From positions 8,122,001 through 8,186,000 of the forward strand of contig CAJFCV020000006.1 of assembly GCA_904066235.2 (NCBI GenBank): a stretch of 64,000 nt of DNA. The letters run 5' to 3'. The notes beneath the pieces are model-generated. The model was not told where the DNA came from, ran no database searches, and worked only from the letters and a program-made list of their open reading frames with translations. This stretch comes from Bursaphelenchus xylophilus. Lineage: Eukaryota; Nematoda; Chromadorea; Rhabditida; Aphelenchoididae. The translations under genes were made by a program, and so were the position numbers. Positions 14,156 to 26,665 of the stretch are shown here, in pieces (positions within the stretch are counted from its first letter, which is position 1; the number at the start of each line of letters is the position of its first letter).

Positions 14156-14166
14156 GCCCGCAGGGC
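14156..14166. promoter_or_regulatory. AP-2-like palindrome GCCC-GCA-GGGC
   Basis: The extended form TGCCCGCAGGGCA, with T and A flanks, matches the full TGCCCNNNGGGCA pattern. A second, imperfect copy (GCCC-TCA-GGGG) begins 40 bp downstream at 14196. Confidence 0.45.
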
Positions 14167-16375
14167 AAGATTAGACAGATCAGTCTGATCTCCAAGCCCT
14201 CAGGGGGCGACCACTAAGCCGGATGCGGGAGCGGCCCAACAATATTCTTATCCGGGTTATCTTTGGGGATTCCGGAGGCTATTTTGGAAGAGTACGGGGA
14301 TCGTAGGACAGAAGAAAAATAACTAAGGGATCAAGGGGATAAATGGGGCCGTAAATGTAGACATCGATATACAGATTCATGTAGACGTGACGTCGATTTG
14401 GTTGTTGGAATTCTGGGATTGGCGGGAATGTTTGGGCTGTCTGGAAAGGATAAATGGCATGTGAGAAGAACGGGTGTTTGAGATGACGCATGGCCAAGGC
14501 TTGGACACAAGGAAATGAAAAGATCTTTGGAATTTACATTTTCGGCTATTTTGGAATGTTCTCTTATAAAAGTTTTGCAATCAGTAAAACAAGTTTCAAT
14601 AGCGCGATTTCCGTAGTTTATGCTATAACGAATTTTTTCAAGCATGGCTCGGGCATCATTAAACATAACGCTCGAGGCTCAGCGCACATTATCGATGGGC
14701 CAAAGAGCACTCAATGATGAGCTTCAGAGTTTCAGATGTTTTTTGATACCTGAAGGCGTCTGAAGTATACTCTAAATTGTACTCTTAAGGTTTGATGAGT
14801 CAAGTCTTTCTCGGAATCCGATAGTTCCATCACGAGTCCAAAGAACATGTAATAGAAGCGGAGGAGTCCTTGACTTAATGTTTTTTCTGGCAGACGACCC
14901 TCAATTATCATTCTCTGAGTGATAACATCTCATTCTAGAGTCTGTTTGGTGTTAAATTTAGAATTCTTATCGCTCATCGCATATCCACCTGATTTCAGCG
15001 TGCATTTTAATTCTTTTTTATTTTTTGAACAACATGATTTCAAATTTTGAAAGTGGAATTTTGCAAAACAAAAGTGGCTGACAAATTCGGAAAAAGTTCC
15101 GCTCTCTCACGCTGTTTTGTTATGATTGCCATGTTTTTGATTACCGTGTCTTCTCTTCTCGGACTTTGTTCGATGTTCTGTCGGAGAAAAATGAACACTC
15201 AAACGGGTCACTGTAATTTAACAGCCCCCATTATTCTGTGGTCTTAGGCGGCTTCAAGTCTTACAAACTACGAAATAAAGTTGGGAAAACTCCCGGAAGA
15301 TTAAGATCTCCTAAATTCCGGGGACGTGGAGGTCGGGATCAGAAGAGACGGAATAAAAGTGACGCAAGACTGGAGAGTATGACAATGGTCTTTAAACACA
15401 ATTTCACTTCCGTGTCGTCTCTCTCGAACAACGTGAAGGCCATTGATTGTAATATGTATAGTAGGTCACGTATTTCAAACTTTTATTTTTTCGTTTAACT
15501 CTGAAATGCGCTGGGTTTTTGCAGTTACTTCTCGTCTAGACAGAGCATGAACAGAGTAGCACCGAGAATTCAGCTAACGTTAGAAAACCATATAGATAGC
15601 ATCAAAAACACAAGGAGATCTTTGCTTTAGAACGGAAATCTTCAGAAAAATACTTGCGAATATTTTGACCCATTTTGCAGCTTCGACAAGATTTTTACCT
15701 TCAAAGATTGTCAAGAAAGGAGAACTGAGATTTCAGAGACTTTACATTTAAACGTACACTATTCCGGCTTCAAAATTCACCGCATTCCCTTGATATCTAT
15801 GGGCTCCGACATCCCCAAACGTTTTTAGGGCCTTAAAATTCCTCGAAATGTAGATGACCTTCTAATTGGTGGTACAATGTTTTTGGCGGAACCATTTAAT
15901 AATTTTATTATTTATTCAAATGAGGGGATAATCCCCTTCCTTCTCCCTTCCCCCGAATCCTAATTAATTATCACAAATGGCAATCTGTTTACCCGTCTTG
16001 TTTATCTCCCATTTCCCTTGTTTTCCCTACAATTTGACATTTGGCGGGGACTGTAAAACATCTTGTACACGACGTACGAGTGGCCTTTCCAGCCGGCTGC
16101 AAGGGTAAGCCCCCAAGACTCGGCCCAAAATACGACGGATGACGCGGATTTCACACGGGATTTTGGGGATAACGGGAGGATTTCGGAGGGATTCGAAGAC
16201 ACGTAACGGCATGCAGGTTGGATGATCAGCTTCCGAGTTTAGAGACTGCATCGATACGTATTTTGAGTGTAGGGAAAAATACGTCTTGACGGATTGCGGA
16301 GAAAACGGTAGGGGCTGCGTGATGAATTGCTTAGAACGATGAATTATTGCATCAAGAAGTCTGCAACAAAAGTTT

Positions 16376-16406
16376 GAATTTCGTCAACGACTAGTTGACG
16401 AAATTC
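16376..16406. repeat. Perfect inverted repeat, 13-bp arms and 5-nt loop
   Basis: GAATTTCGTCAAC at 16376-16388 is exactly complementary to GTTGACGAAATTC at 16394-16406, with loop GACTA; a further T:A pair extends the stem to 14. It is too short for a typical miRNA precursor. It could be a palindromic binding site or the end structure of a mobile element. Confidence 0.8.
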
Positions 16407-18047
16407 AGCTTGCTGAGAAGGGAAATTATAAATGAACAGCTCGGAACATTATTAAATTTCTTAGTGCCGCCCTAAATGGGCCATAAATGACTTGACAAAA
16501 ATCAGAGCCCGCGTTCTGTAGAAGCATCCAATGTATTCTATAATATTATAAAATTTTTGGAGAGACTACGGAACTGGGAATCCCTGCAAATCACGAGCCC
16601 ATTTACCTTCGGAAATTATTACCCATAAGAGTTTCATCAAAATCTTACCCCCATACCTCAGTAATCAAGAATTGAGTATGAGTTGACACTCATATTTTAG
16701 TAATGGACAGTTATTTTGTATATCACCGAGAAATTAGATAATTTCCATCGCCTATTTATCCATATAGAGCTGATATAATTCAGTGTAATCGAAGCAAGTC
16801 AGAAACAAAATACAAAGTCTACCGCCTCCTTGTGTGCCGTATCATTGCATTCTTTACATCACGACCTTCCACTTTAATGTAATCGAATTTTAGACAATGT
16901 TTACTGCCCTGTGAATCGACTAATTCCTCGATTTCGTATGTTTCCGGAGGCATGTTTACCCAATAATTGGTTACAATTCAGATGCCCTGGCCTTGTTTTC
17001 TAATGCTTTGCAACATACGATTTCACGGGTTATGTGAAACGGACGGTTAATCTCCAGATTCGCGTCACAATTACATCGTTCCTCGGGGTCGGGCGATCCC
17101 CGTAAATCCCGTAATTCTAATCCAATTTGCGTTTGACGCAAGCCTTAAGACCTCAGGAGATCAGGCGCTTCTTCAATTAGCTTGTTTTTACTGTACACAG
17201 AATTGTCATCCTACCGTAAACTATATCCAAAACGTTTTATTATTTGCCATGTCTGAATGCGGGGGAATCTCGGACAATTTTCCGAGACATCCTGCACATG
17301 AGTCAGCCTGGCATTAGATGCCTTAGCTGCCCTAGATCCTCGGATTTGGAGACTGTATCTAAATTTAGACCAACAAAAGATGCGGAGGCCGGGAGACTGC
17401 GGGCTTATCCTCTCGTTTATGCTGATTTAATGTCGTTTTTGGTGGATGGGAATAGCCAAAATTCTGGGATTAGCTGGAGCGGGAACTTTTTTTATTTCTT
17501 GTTTTCCGGGTCAAGGGCCTCCTCTCTTTGTCTGTAAGGGTTCCCTGGTTATTTACAGTTTTGGTAATTGTTAATCAAAGCAATTTAATTCGCCATTTAT
17601 AAGCCAACATAATAAATTCAAAGCCCAAGGAGACCATCTATCCATCGTATTCAAGGCGGAATTGAGATCTAGATAACCATGCCTCCTTTAGATCTTAACG
17701 ACTCTTTTTGGCATGGCTTCCGTTACACCGTCTATTTATTTGTTATCCGAAATTAAAATCAACGGTTGAGAGTGGGAATTTTATTTGTTTCGGACTTTGA
17801 AACATTTATAATAAAGCGAAATGGGGGCTCTCACATTTTTTTAAAATTAAACGTTCATGTGAAGGAATCAAACATGTGATTTTGAGTTAACATCATAGAA
17901 TGGGTAATGGCGGTAGCGAAGTTGTTATAAAACGACACTCAAATGTTCTGTTGGAACTTAAATGTTCAAATAAAAAGCTTGACTCACAGTAGATGCGGGA
18001 CACCACTGTTTGATGCGCTGAATTCTCTCCAGTTCTCACAGAACCGA

Positions 18048-18061
18048 CACGTGAACACGTG
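18048..18061. promoter_or_regulatory. Tandem pair of CACGTG E-boxes
   Basis: CACGTG occurs at 18048-18053 and 18056-18061, separated by AA. CACGTG is the canonical site of Max, Myc, Mad/Mnt and related bHLH-zipper factors, and the next gene downstream encodes such a factor. The sites are seen directly; autoregulation is inference. Confidence 0.5.
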
Positions 18062-19623
18062 AACCTGTGCAAGTTTTGCAGGTCCCCATCTCTACTTTAT
18101 TTTTAGCCTCGTCGATGAACCTTCCAACATATAAACACTAAGACATCGTATTAGCCTTTTAAACTGACCACTCTCTGCCCGACTTACAATGGTTTATCCG
18201 GGTTGTAAATATTCAAATATTTGTTTGCAGATCCTTTAATCCCAGGGTAATCCGGATAAAAATAGAAAAGAAGGCCGTTTTTAGAACAATGCATATTTTG
18301 AGGATGACATGAGCACAAAGAAAGAGGCCTGTGGCGGCTCAATGAGGGATAGAGTGTAATTTTACTGGTGATCTGTAATTTTGGATAGTTGCTTTCAGCT
18401 CATGGTTGGTTGATCGGAATTTAAATGGTGTTCAAAGTTGTTTACGGTTAGCCGATTTTAAGAATTCAATAAGTGGCTGTAAAATCCTTGGAATTCACAA
18501 CATTGGTTATGAGTTTGTCGCAATATTTACTGCAATTTTAGAAAATGGATTTGCGCCAAAAATCGCGCAATTTTTTGGGTAAAAATTCATTTTTTCCTCG
18601 CCTTAAGGGCAAAAATCACGGTCTGCTAGTTGTTCTCACGTTTTTTCGTCCAAAAAAGGGTTCAGATCACCCTCCTATTTCCACATTATTATCACACGTC
18701 TATCATGTGATTTCACTCGTACATTTCGAACCATGATGCAACTTTTTTTGTGTTCCTAGAATTGTCTCAACCTTTAGGAATTTAATTTTTCCAAAATCCC
18801 TCTAAAATCGTCATCAAAATTAACTGAAATCCTCGTTAGTTCGCAGCGAGTTTATATTTGTAAAAGCTGAGTAATTCCACAAGATCTCCATGGCTAAATT
18901 CGTATTTTATCCAGACATGACTCAGTGTTTGAATTCGCTGAATGCCCTTGGTTAGGCCATTGGCGGTGTAAATGTAAATCCCCGCAGACAGATGTAATCG
19001 GACACGTGCATATATTACTGTGATGCATTCTTTTGTAGGGTCGTTTAAGGCCGGCTTAGCCACGGGATTCGAATGCACGGTGCAGTTGGGGCTGCGGGAT
19101 TGGATTGACGTTGAACGGGATTAAGGAGAGCTGTGACAAAGAAAGAAGACATCAGATGAAAAATGGGACTGGACTAGGAGAACTTGGACAATGGGGATTG
19201 GAATAACAGGGGTGCTATTCATGACAATCAGGCCTGTTTTGGAGAAAAATGAAAGTAAAGGCTCAAATTTGGAAAAGGATATTCAAGTTTCAAACCACAA
19301 GCAAACTTTGGACATTAATTGTCATCCATCCGTCTTTTTAGAACATTCTTTTCTCGTCATCCTCAAAATTCTCCCTAAAAATCGAACAAATTTATTTCAA
19401 AACTTACCTTGACACCGTTTTTCCACCTCTTCCGTCTCTTTTCGGCCATGACATTTACCCGATGACTCCGGGATTTGGCCGAAGCCCCGATTTAGATCAT
19501 AAAATAACAGAAAACCGCGACGGGATAAGAAAGGGGATAATACGGGGATCAAACTTGCAGATATTTTGGGGTGAGGACGTTGCAGGGATAAGATGTGAAG
19601 GGGAAGTGCAGGATTTGACGTAT

Positions 19624-19634
19624 GCCCCGAGGGC
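19624..19634. promoter_or_regulatory. AP-2-like palindrome GCCC-CGA-GGGC
   Basis: Full match to TGCCCNNNGGGCA including flanking T and A, inside the desert upstream of the Max-like gene. Confidence 0.45.
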
Positions 19635-22600
19635 ACGTTGAAGCTGCACTGGTTGTAATGGGGATAAAGAGTAAGCTTTGTGTAGTGTTGTAATTGGAGT
19701 GGAATGGGAACTATGTCATCCAAATTTGAGGATTAGATGGGATGTTTGGTATAACACAGTAAGTGCTCAGATGGTACGTGTTTTCGAGGAAAATTTAGAT
19801 CAGAATCGTCAAAAAAATAAGGAAGATATTGTTTTGCTGAAATTATCCTTGTACCAAAATTTGGCTTCTTTGCAATATCCAAAATAAAAAGTAGGCTCTG
19901 CTCGGAGCGGAAGAGACACGGAGTTCCACAAAACGTTTATTTTTTCCACGGAAAATTCGCAAAGATATGTATAGCCGGTAGCTGATTTTAAAGTCCCATT
20001 AGAGCTCTGCAACTTATGTGGTACTGTCCCATACCCCAATGCAGGAGTCTTATTTTAACCGAAGCATCAGTCTAACCTAGTAATGTTTGATTCACACTGC
20101 TCTCGCCACGTTTTCCGACTTTCCTCCAAGACTTTTCCGATCTGTTTCTATTGACCATCGAATTACTCTTTGGCTTTTGCTTGATCGAAAAACATCCGAC
20201 GTTCTCGTCATGTTCTTTTAAAGGAGAAAGTTGTTTAGTGACAAAAAAGCTGACTTCTTTTTGTTACTCTCTGATCAACAAACCTAATCAGAAGACATGT
20301 CCTCAATAAAGTGCACGTTCCATTTTTTGAAAACACTTACTAGTTATTTAGTCGCTCTACTCGTTAGGGTATTACTGCTCGAATTTTGCCACGCTTTGGC
20401 ATTATTTGTCATGCTTATTCAGGCTTGAGTTCAGGGTTTTAAAAGTAGGCTATGTACAAGTGCAACGCGTGGGAAGTGGAAGATGCGAAGGCACGATAAG
20501 CGAGGCGATCATGGGAGGACATGCGAGATTCATGTCGCCGGACAGGGCGGCGGATTTGCGTGGGCACGTCTTGTTATGCACTTTTGGGTGTATACTTGAG
20601 ATGGCATCAGAATGGAACTAATTCATTTTGCAAAAAAGGTTATCATCTTTAACTAGTACATGGCCCTTCAAAAAACGGAAGTCAAAGCCTTCGACTTTTC
20701 TTTGCGCTTTTTGAAACACCCTGTAATACTGTGTTGTATATTAAAATGTGTAATTCTTTGTGTAAATCGATTTCTCAACATATGAATTTCACAAAATATA
20801 GGCATTTTTTGAGTCGTAATCTGCTCAAAACTATTGCAAAGTCGGGCCGCATGACAGTAAAACGGGCGGGATGTCCTAATTTCGCAACCCCTATACTTTG
20901 GAACCTCGAGGCGATCATGCTGTTTGTGTGTTAAAAACTACGGTACTTGACCGTTCTTTGAAGTGATCTCCCTCTCAAGAGTGCCCTCTTCCGGGACCCT
21001 ATCCGGAAGAACACGTTGTGACCATGTTTCCACCTCCCTCTAACTATAAGATTGCTGCTAAAGCGGTATCCCGAAGCGAAACTCTGCGGAAAGGGCAATT
21101 TTATCGTATTTCAAACCCCCCAAATACGTTTGTGAAGGGAGAGCAATCTCTTCTTTTAGATGTTTCTAATTAGCTCTGCACTTTCCGAATCGATCACAAT
21201 GCGCAGAGTGCGTTGGCCGGAGAGAGGGCGCAATGAAAAAGGTTTGAAGGCGGACTTTGAACGGGTCGTGCGATCGTTTTTTGCTCGCGCCGTACTCTGA
21301 TCGACCCTTGATAGGGCAGGGTGCATTTAAATTCACTTTTTTTCTGATCTTTCCCAAGAAGAGAATACTAAAGTAAGATGTAAAAGAACGGCGAGAGAAA
21401 TCTATAAAGACTAACACAAGCTACAGGGTGGATAAGGGGTACTGTAACGCGGTGATTAGCCGAGAATAAAGACGACTTTGCGCGAGAGAGGCTACGGAAA
21501 TCTCGATGACGTTTGAGGTACAGAGCAGACCAGACGGTGCTAGAAGATTTTTTTGCCAATAACTCAGGATACAATACACTAAAATTTGCGAAAATTATTA
21601 TTTCTTCAATTTTTATAAACAGGATGCTTTGAAAGCATGATTTTTAGATCTTACCGCAAAATTTCCACGTGATTTGAGGTGAATAAATTAAAAAAAAAGA
21701 AGATTTCCGCGAAACACCGGAGGTCTTTTAAGCGATTGCTGATAATATGCCAACAAATAGAGACTGGTATCCAGGAAAACAGTGTTTATAAATTTTGGTA
21801 TACATACAATTTGTTTCAAAATGATAGACACGCCTATAAAATCTGCGATTGCGGTGTTGGGGTTCAGTCGACGGGTACGGAACCTTCACAGACTGAAAGG
21901 GGAGGTTTGTATTATTTCTCAACTTATTTGTGAAATAAACTTTCTAGGTAGCAAGACATATTAGCTCAACTTGGGAGGGTAATCGACATTAAAAAGATTA
22001 GTACTGCCGGCAATTTATGTTTGTCATTTCATGTAAATCGCTGCCACAAGATCAAAAATTCCGACTACGCTTTAAGATCACTGTAACCAGCAACTTCGCA
22101 ACCCAAACTAGTTAAATTCCCTAAACTTCAAATATCATCAGATCTGAGCTCACGTCTAGATAATTTATCCTAATTTTTTTAATTTTCTCTTTCTATTTTT
22201 ACTTCCCGATATAAACTTATCACTCGGGTATCTTCCTTTTACTTTTTCAAAATTTTCTTTACGTTTTTTTCAAATTCCAATGTTACAGTCTTCTTTTATT
22301 ACGGAGGAGAATTCCGGAAAGTTTTCGGCGAAATTGTTTCGCTGATAAAAGTTACGGTATTATCAAGGGGAATGGGAGAAATGAGCGGGTATCTCATCCA
22401 TCACAAAAAGGAAAAAATCGGAAAATGAGAAGCGAATTAAAAACGATGTTTGACATTTTTTTCAATTATGGTGACCTCAATTCAATGACTTAAGAAATTT
22501 TTTAATGACATAATTGTTGCTATGTAATGGGCCCAAAAACGGCTTGTTTCTTAAATGTTAAGGTTGTTGGATCTGATTGCTACTTCTCAAATCAGGTTCC

Positions 22601-24150
22601 TTAGCCTTCGTCATCAATTTGCAACTCAGAAGCTCCTCCAAAAATGTTTACTAACGTACTTTGCCCCCTTTTTTGGCCATTACCTTCACGATGCTACATT
22701 TCCTCTCATCAAGTATTCCCTTTGGCCAAACATTTCGCTGAACCTCCCTTTTCACGTCCTCTTCACGTGGCCGGCGTTCTTTTTAATTGCGTGGCTTTAC
22801 AGTACGGCAAACATCGCGAATGGCATAGTTGCTTTTTTTGTCCCTAATAATGCTTGAAGGTCTCGCAATTATTTTTCTGGAGCCCAAGTAGTCATCATAT
22901 TATCGTATATGAATTAAAGAAGATGTCCTTAAACAGCCTCTCCATGTGTCTGCAACGTGTCTGGGCGTATTGTTTGTGCCTTCCGCCTGATCTCCAATTC
23001 CATTTGATGACAATCAAAAGTAGAGATCGCATTTATAGTTTATGTCTGGCGAAACGTATGTGCTGATAGTTGATATCCGAAATCATGTTTCCGATCGGCG
23101 GCGGACGCTTCCTTTATCCATCCATCTGGGTCATTGGCGGAGAGAAGTTTTTTCGTGGGGATTCGACGGAATTCTTTACTTGTAACTTCCCAACTCAGTA
23201 GAGACAGAACGCTGTTCCCAAAGTCATCGTTTTTCTTTCTCGTGCATTAAAGTGTCGTTATGTTTACCATCGAGTGATCTGGACAGTGCACTCGCACTCT
23301 TCCTTGCACGAGTGTCTGTGTTATCGGAATATTTCTTTTCTGGTAGGCCTCCCTCTTTAATGTCAACAACAATATTGATTATGTGCTCAAAGGGCAAAGT
23401 CATCTCCCTTGAAAATACGGTCAAAGAGCGTCTTCTACCTTTCCTTGTTTTTTAGATACGATTATGAAGTCGTCCAATGTTTGTCTTCACATATATGGCA
23501 TCATGTTTGAAACGCATTTCTTCTTTGATCCCTCCCCAAAAAACGTGGTATTCACGACGTTGGATGATAAAAGCAACGTGATAACGGGGCGCTTTGTAAA
23601 GTGGGCTGAGTAAACGACGGAGCGTTGTGCTGGTTGAGTAATGAACCCACAATGCTCGCCCAAAACGTAGTGAGAACGTCATCCCTACTTTGGGAATCTT
23701 TCCGCCGATTTTTTGATCGAATTAAACGAAAGCAATTTAAGAGTACGGTAAAACTAAAGGCTAAAACTGTTGTAGTTAGAGTGCTTTCCGGATCACAAGA
23801 ATCTGTTTATCTGATCGGATATTATTTTAGCCATAAAAGGTTGGCCTTCTGCTCTTTTTTTGCAAATGCTCCTGGCCCATTGCAAAACCAGAATCTATTT
23901 GTATTCAAAATGAAACAGAGCCCTGAGAGCTGTTTGTTTGTGGAGACACTTGCAATATCAATAACGAGTGTTGCATCATTTTTTGGCAGGAAATTTGAAT
24001 TTTAAATTTAATTGATCCCAGCGACATCAAATTCCCATTGATCGTAAACCAAAACTAAGAGCAACTCCTCCAGTTTCGTTTACCATATCTTGTTTATCCC
24101 CCCAGTTCCCCGGCCCAGGGTAATCACTTAAGCACGCTGTTTACAACCGC

Positions 24151-24161
24151 GCCCTCCGGGC
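24151..24161. promoter_or_regulatory. AP-2-like palindrome GCCC-TCC-GGGC
   Basis: Arms GCCC and GGGC with a 3-nt spacer. A near copy (GCCC-TCC-GGGG) lies at 24265-24275. A TAATTA-rich stretch (24190-24215) sits between the two copies. Confidence 0.4.
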
Positions 24162-26040
24162 ATTCAGATATGAGTGGGACGGGCAGAATGCCACATGGAT
24201 TAATTAATTGGTCTCAATTAGCCAAGAAATTGTGGCAGATAATCCCAATTCGCGATGTAAACAGGCCCTCCGGGGCGTTATAAAATATTGTTCTACAAAA
24301 TTAATTTGACACATTTTTGGGGGGATTAAACTTTTCCAATCTTCCCGAAATCAAATTATTTCACTCATTATTTAATAATCGCACAAACAAACTGACCTTT
24401 GTGGCTAATTTGTGCAAGCGTCATGATCCAGTGTTTTCGAGGGATCGGGAATTATATTGATGTAGACATCAGATGGGAGGTTAATGAAACAAGCAATTTT
24501 TTTATGAAGAAATCAAGACACTAGGAAAAATATTGTAAGATGATTAGTGAGAAAGCTGGCTGTGACAATTACAATTACTGTAAGTGCTTTCTGATGACTC
24601 GTTGGGTCTGCATGCACTCATTGTCAAGGTTTCTGATGCTTAAAGTTCAAGTAAAAGGGGCCAAATTTCATTTGGATCAAAATTTTTTGCATTCAAATAA
24701 GATCTTACAAAGAATAGTACCTAAGGAGAATCGTAATTTTGTTTTTGAAAGCTCTTTAAGCAAAGATAGCATGATATTTGGATTGGTGATTGAATGATGA
24801 GACCCATGTTTCCTAATGTCACAGTAAGTCTTGTTTTTAACAATTTATCAAAGTACTTTCTTTTTGCGAAGAAAGAACACAAAACAAGAGCATCCTCAAA
24901 GTCTTTCCAAACGTTTCTTTTTAATTTTTTCATCGAACAAACTGTACTTTGTCATCGATGCACCCGCCCGCTGCTTCGCTTGATAAGACTATAAGTATTG
25001 ATTCCATTCCATTTACACGTTCCTCCAGAGATCTCACGTTACAAGGGTCACCGGACAACAATCTCACCACTAATATTTGCCGGATAAACACGTTACTGCC
25101 CAAAAAGTTACAATTTAAAAGTGCGTCTTCTGCATCTTCTTCCAAGTCCTACCGTACTCCCCGTTGATAAGACGCCTTTTGAAACTGTTCTTCTTTTTCG
25201 GGTTGCGTCAGAAGTTCTTTGGTTGATGAGTCTTCACATGAACGGCACGATCTCGTGTCCTCATAATTACATTCGCCAAAAAAGGAGGTGCTGTAAAGTA
25301 CAATGTATCATTGTAGGTGTGTGCAGATTCGTCTCGTGTAACCCAAAATGTAAAAACGGTTGTAACTTTGTAAAATGAGTTTTTGGGTTGTTTTGCAGTA
25401 CAAAAATGCCTCATATGTCAACGAAAAATACGAACGTTACAGTAGTCCACAACCCCCTGGAAATTTTTTTTTTCTCTTCACATGTTTTACAGTGTCATAG
25501 CAAAGGTAATTGGGCATAGTAATTGTGGTTTTTGGCCATGCTAAGCGTGTTCCGTGCGCATGATATGTAAACAAAGAGCGGGTTGTCTCTAATAGATGGT
25601 AGTTCATTGGATCCAAAGTCCCCTCCTTTTCTCTGATATCGGCAGGTCCAGATTGCCCTTTAAGAGCAGGGTGTCGCCGCCAAATAAAGATGGGTTTCAC
25701 GTGTATTCCCGCCGCCTTCCATACCGTATTGTCGCTTATCACTCTTCTCGGAAATTTCCAATGTTTTTTGCACGAAATACGATTATTATTTGGGAAATCG
25801 TAAATTAACACAAGTCAAAATGTAATATCCAGCTAGGCGTTAGGAGCGACGCATCCCTAGCATAAAAAATTCGTTTTTTCTGTGTATTCGTTGATCTCTG
25901 TTTGCCTATTTCGGAGTACTTTGATCATCTCCCAACTCTGCCCTTCCTTTAACCATCCCCTTTATTTTGTATAAACCTTGGCGTTTATTTCGATCCCCCT
26001 TTACCTTACTCGTGTTCCACCTCTCCCATCACCCCTCCCC

Positions 26041-26330
26041 TGCCATCTTGACCACATATCCGTTGCTAATCCGCTCTTGCAAACCACCGTAAGCCGTCGC
26101 CCTGAGGGCGGAGTGCATCCCGACTTGGGAGGGGCGGAGTCCGGGGGGCTCCAAAGTTTAAAGAATCTGGGAAAATAAGTGCAGCGGGGTGCTAAGTCGT
26201 TGGGTCGGGGCGTTGTAGCGGGCGTGCTTCGTATTTCCCCGTCCCTGTAGATGTTGTATATATAAGAATAAAAGTCTTGGAAACTTCTGACTTTTCGCTT
26301 CCCCACCGCCGTCGACTGCACTGTGCGGGG
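26041..26330 (+). promoter_or_regulatory. Probable core promoter of the Max-like gene
   Basis: A TATATATAAG box lies around 26253-26263. It is preceded by a GC-rich stretch with GGGGCGG near 26131 and an AP-2-like palindrome GCCC-TGA-GGGC at 26099-26109, and followed by GC-boxes near 26325-26360. Transcription would start near 26285, leaving a leader of about 370 nt. A TTTTCCTGCAG acceptor ends at 26660, just before the start codon; it could serve a 5' UTR intron or spliced-leader addition. Confidence 0.45.
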
Positions 26331-26665
26331 CGGGGGGCGGAGTCGGCGGGTTGGGGCGGCTGGGAAAGCGGCGTGTTCGCGGCGTGGTTCGAGACTCTTG
26401 ATTCTGTAGTCGCGAGTGTTGGGTGGCGATGGCTGCAGCGCTCCCATTTCTCCAGCTTTTTATTCAAATTCGTGTTTCTTCAATCTGTTTCGCATTTATT
26501 TAATCGCCGTTTGGCATTGGCCTTGGGGCCAGTTTCTTTTTCTCTATCCCTTTATTTTCTCCGACTCGGCTATTATTTACCACTTTTGCCACCGTATTTC
26601 GTGTTTTCTCGCGGAATTTCTCTCTTTTTTTATTCATGACAGCTTTTTAATTTTCCTGCAGAATC

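Larger units (their letters stand above)
13741..26040. other. 12-kb gene desert upstream of the Max-like gene
   Basis: I found no exon with consistent splice sites, no recognisable domain, no tRNA and no transposase. The longest open stretch (23625-24005, 126 codons) has no start context, domain or coding-like composition. The region is probably regulatory or intronic 5' sequence of the Max-like gene at 26.7 kb. It contains a perfect hairpin (16376-16406), an E-box pair (18048-18061), single CACGTG words (19003, 21666, 22764, 25698), and AP-2-like palindromes (14156, 14196, 19624, 24151, 24265). TAATTA-rich stretches occur again near 15896-15970 and 24190-24215. Confidence 0.6.

Noticed and set aside
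17244..17537. 97-codon open frame starting MPCLNAGESRT
   Set aside because: Isolated, Ser/Arg-rich without any motif or poly(A) signal; likely chance.
19060..19090. GGGATTCGAATGC resembling a tRNA B box
   Set aside because: No acceptor stem, A box or anticodon arm could be built around it.
23283..23320. Inverted words CACTCG/CGAGTG suggesting a hairpin
   Set aside because: Only six paired bases with a long loop; expected by chance.
23625..24005. 126-codon open frame in the gene desert
   Set aside because: No domain, no upstream promoter or leader, no splice partners, and amino-acid composition looks like translated noncoding DNA.
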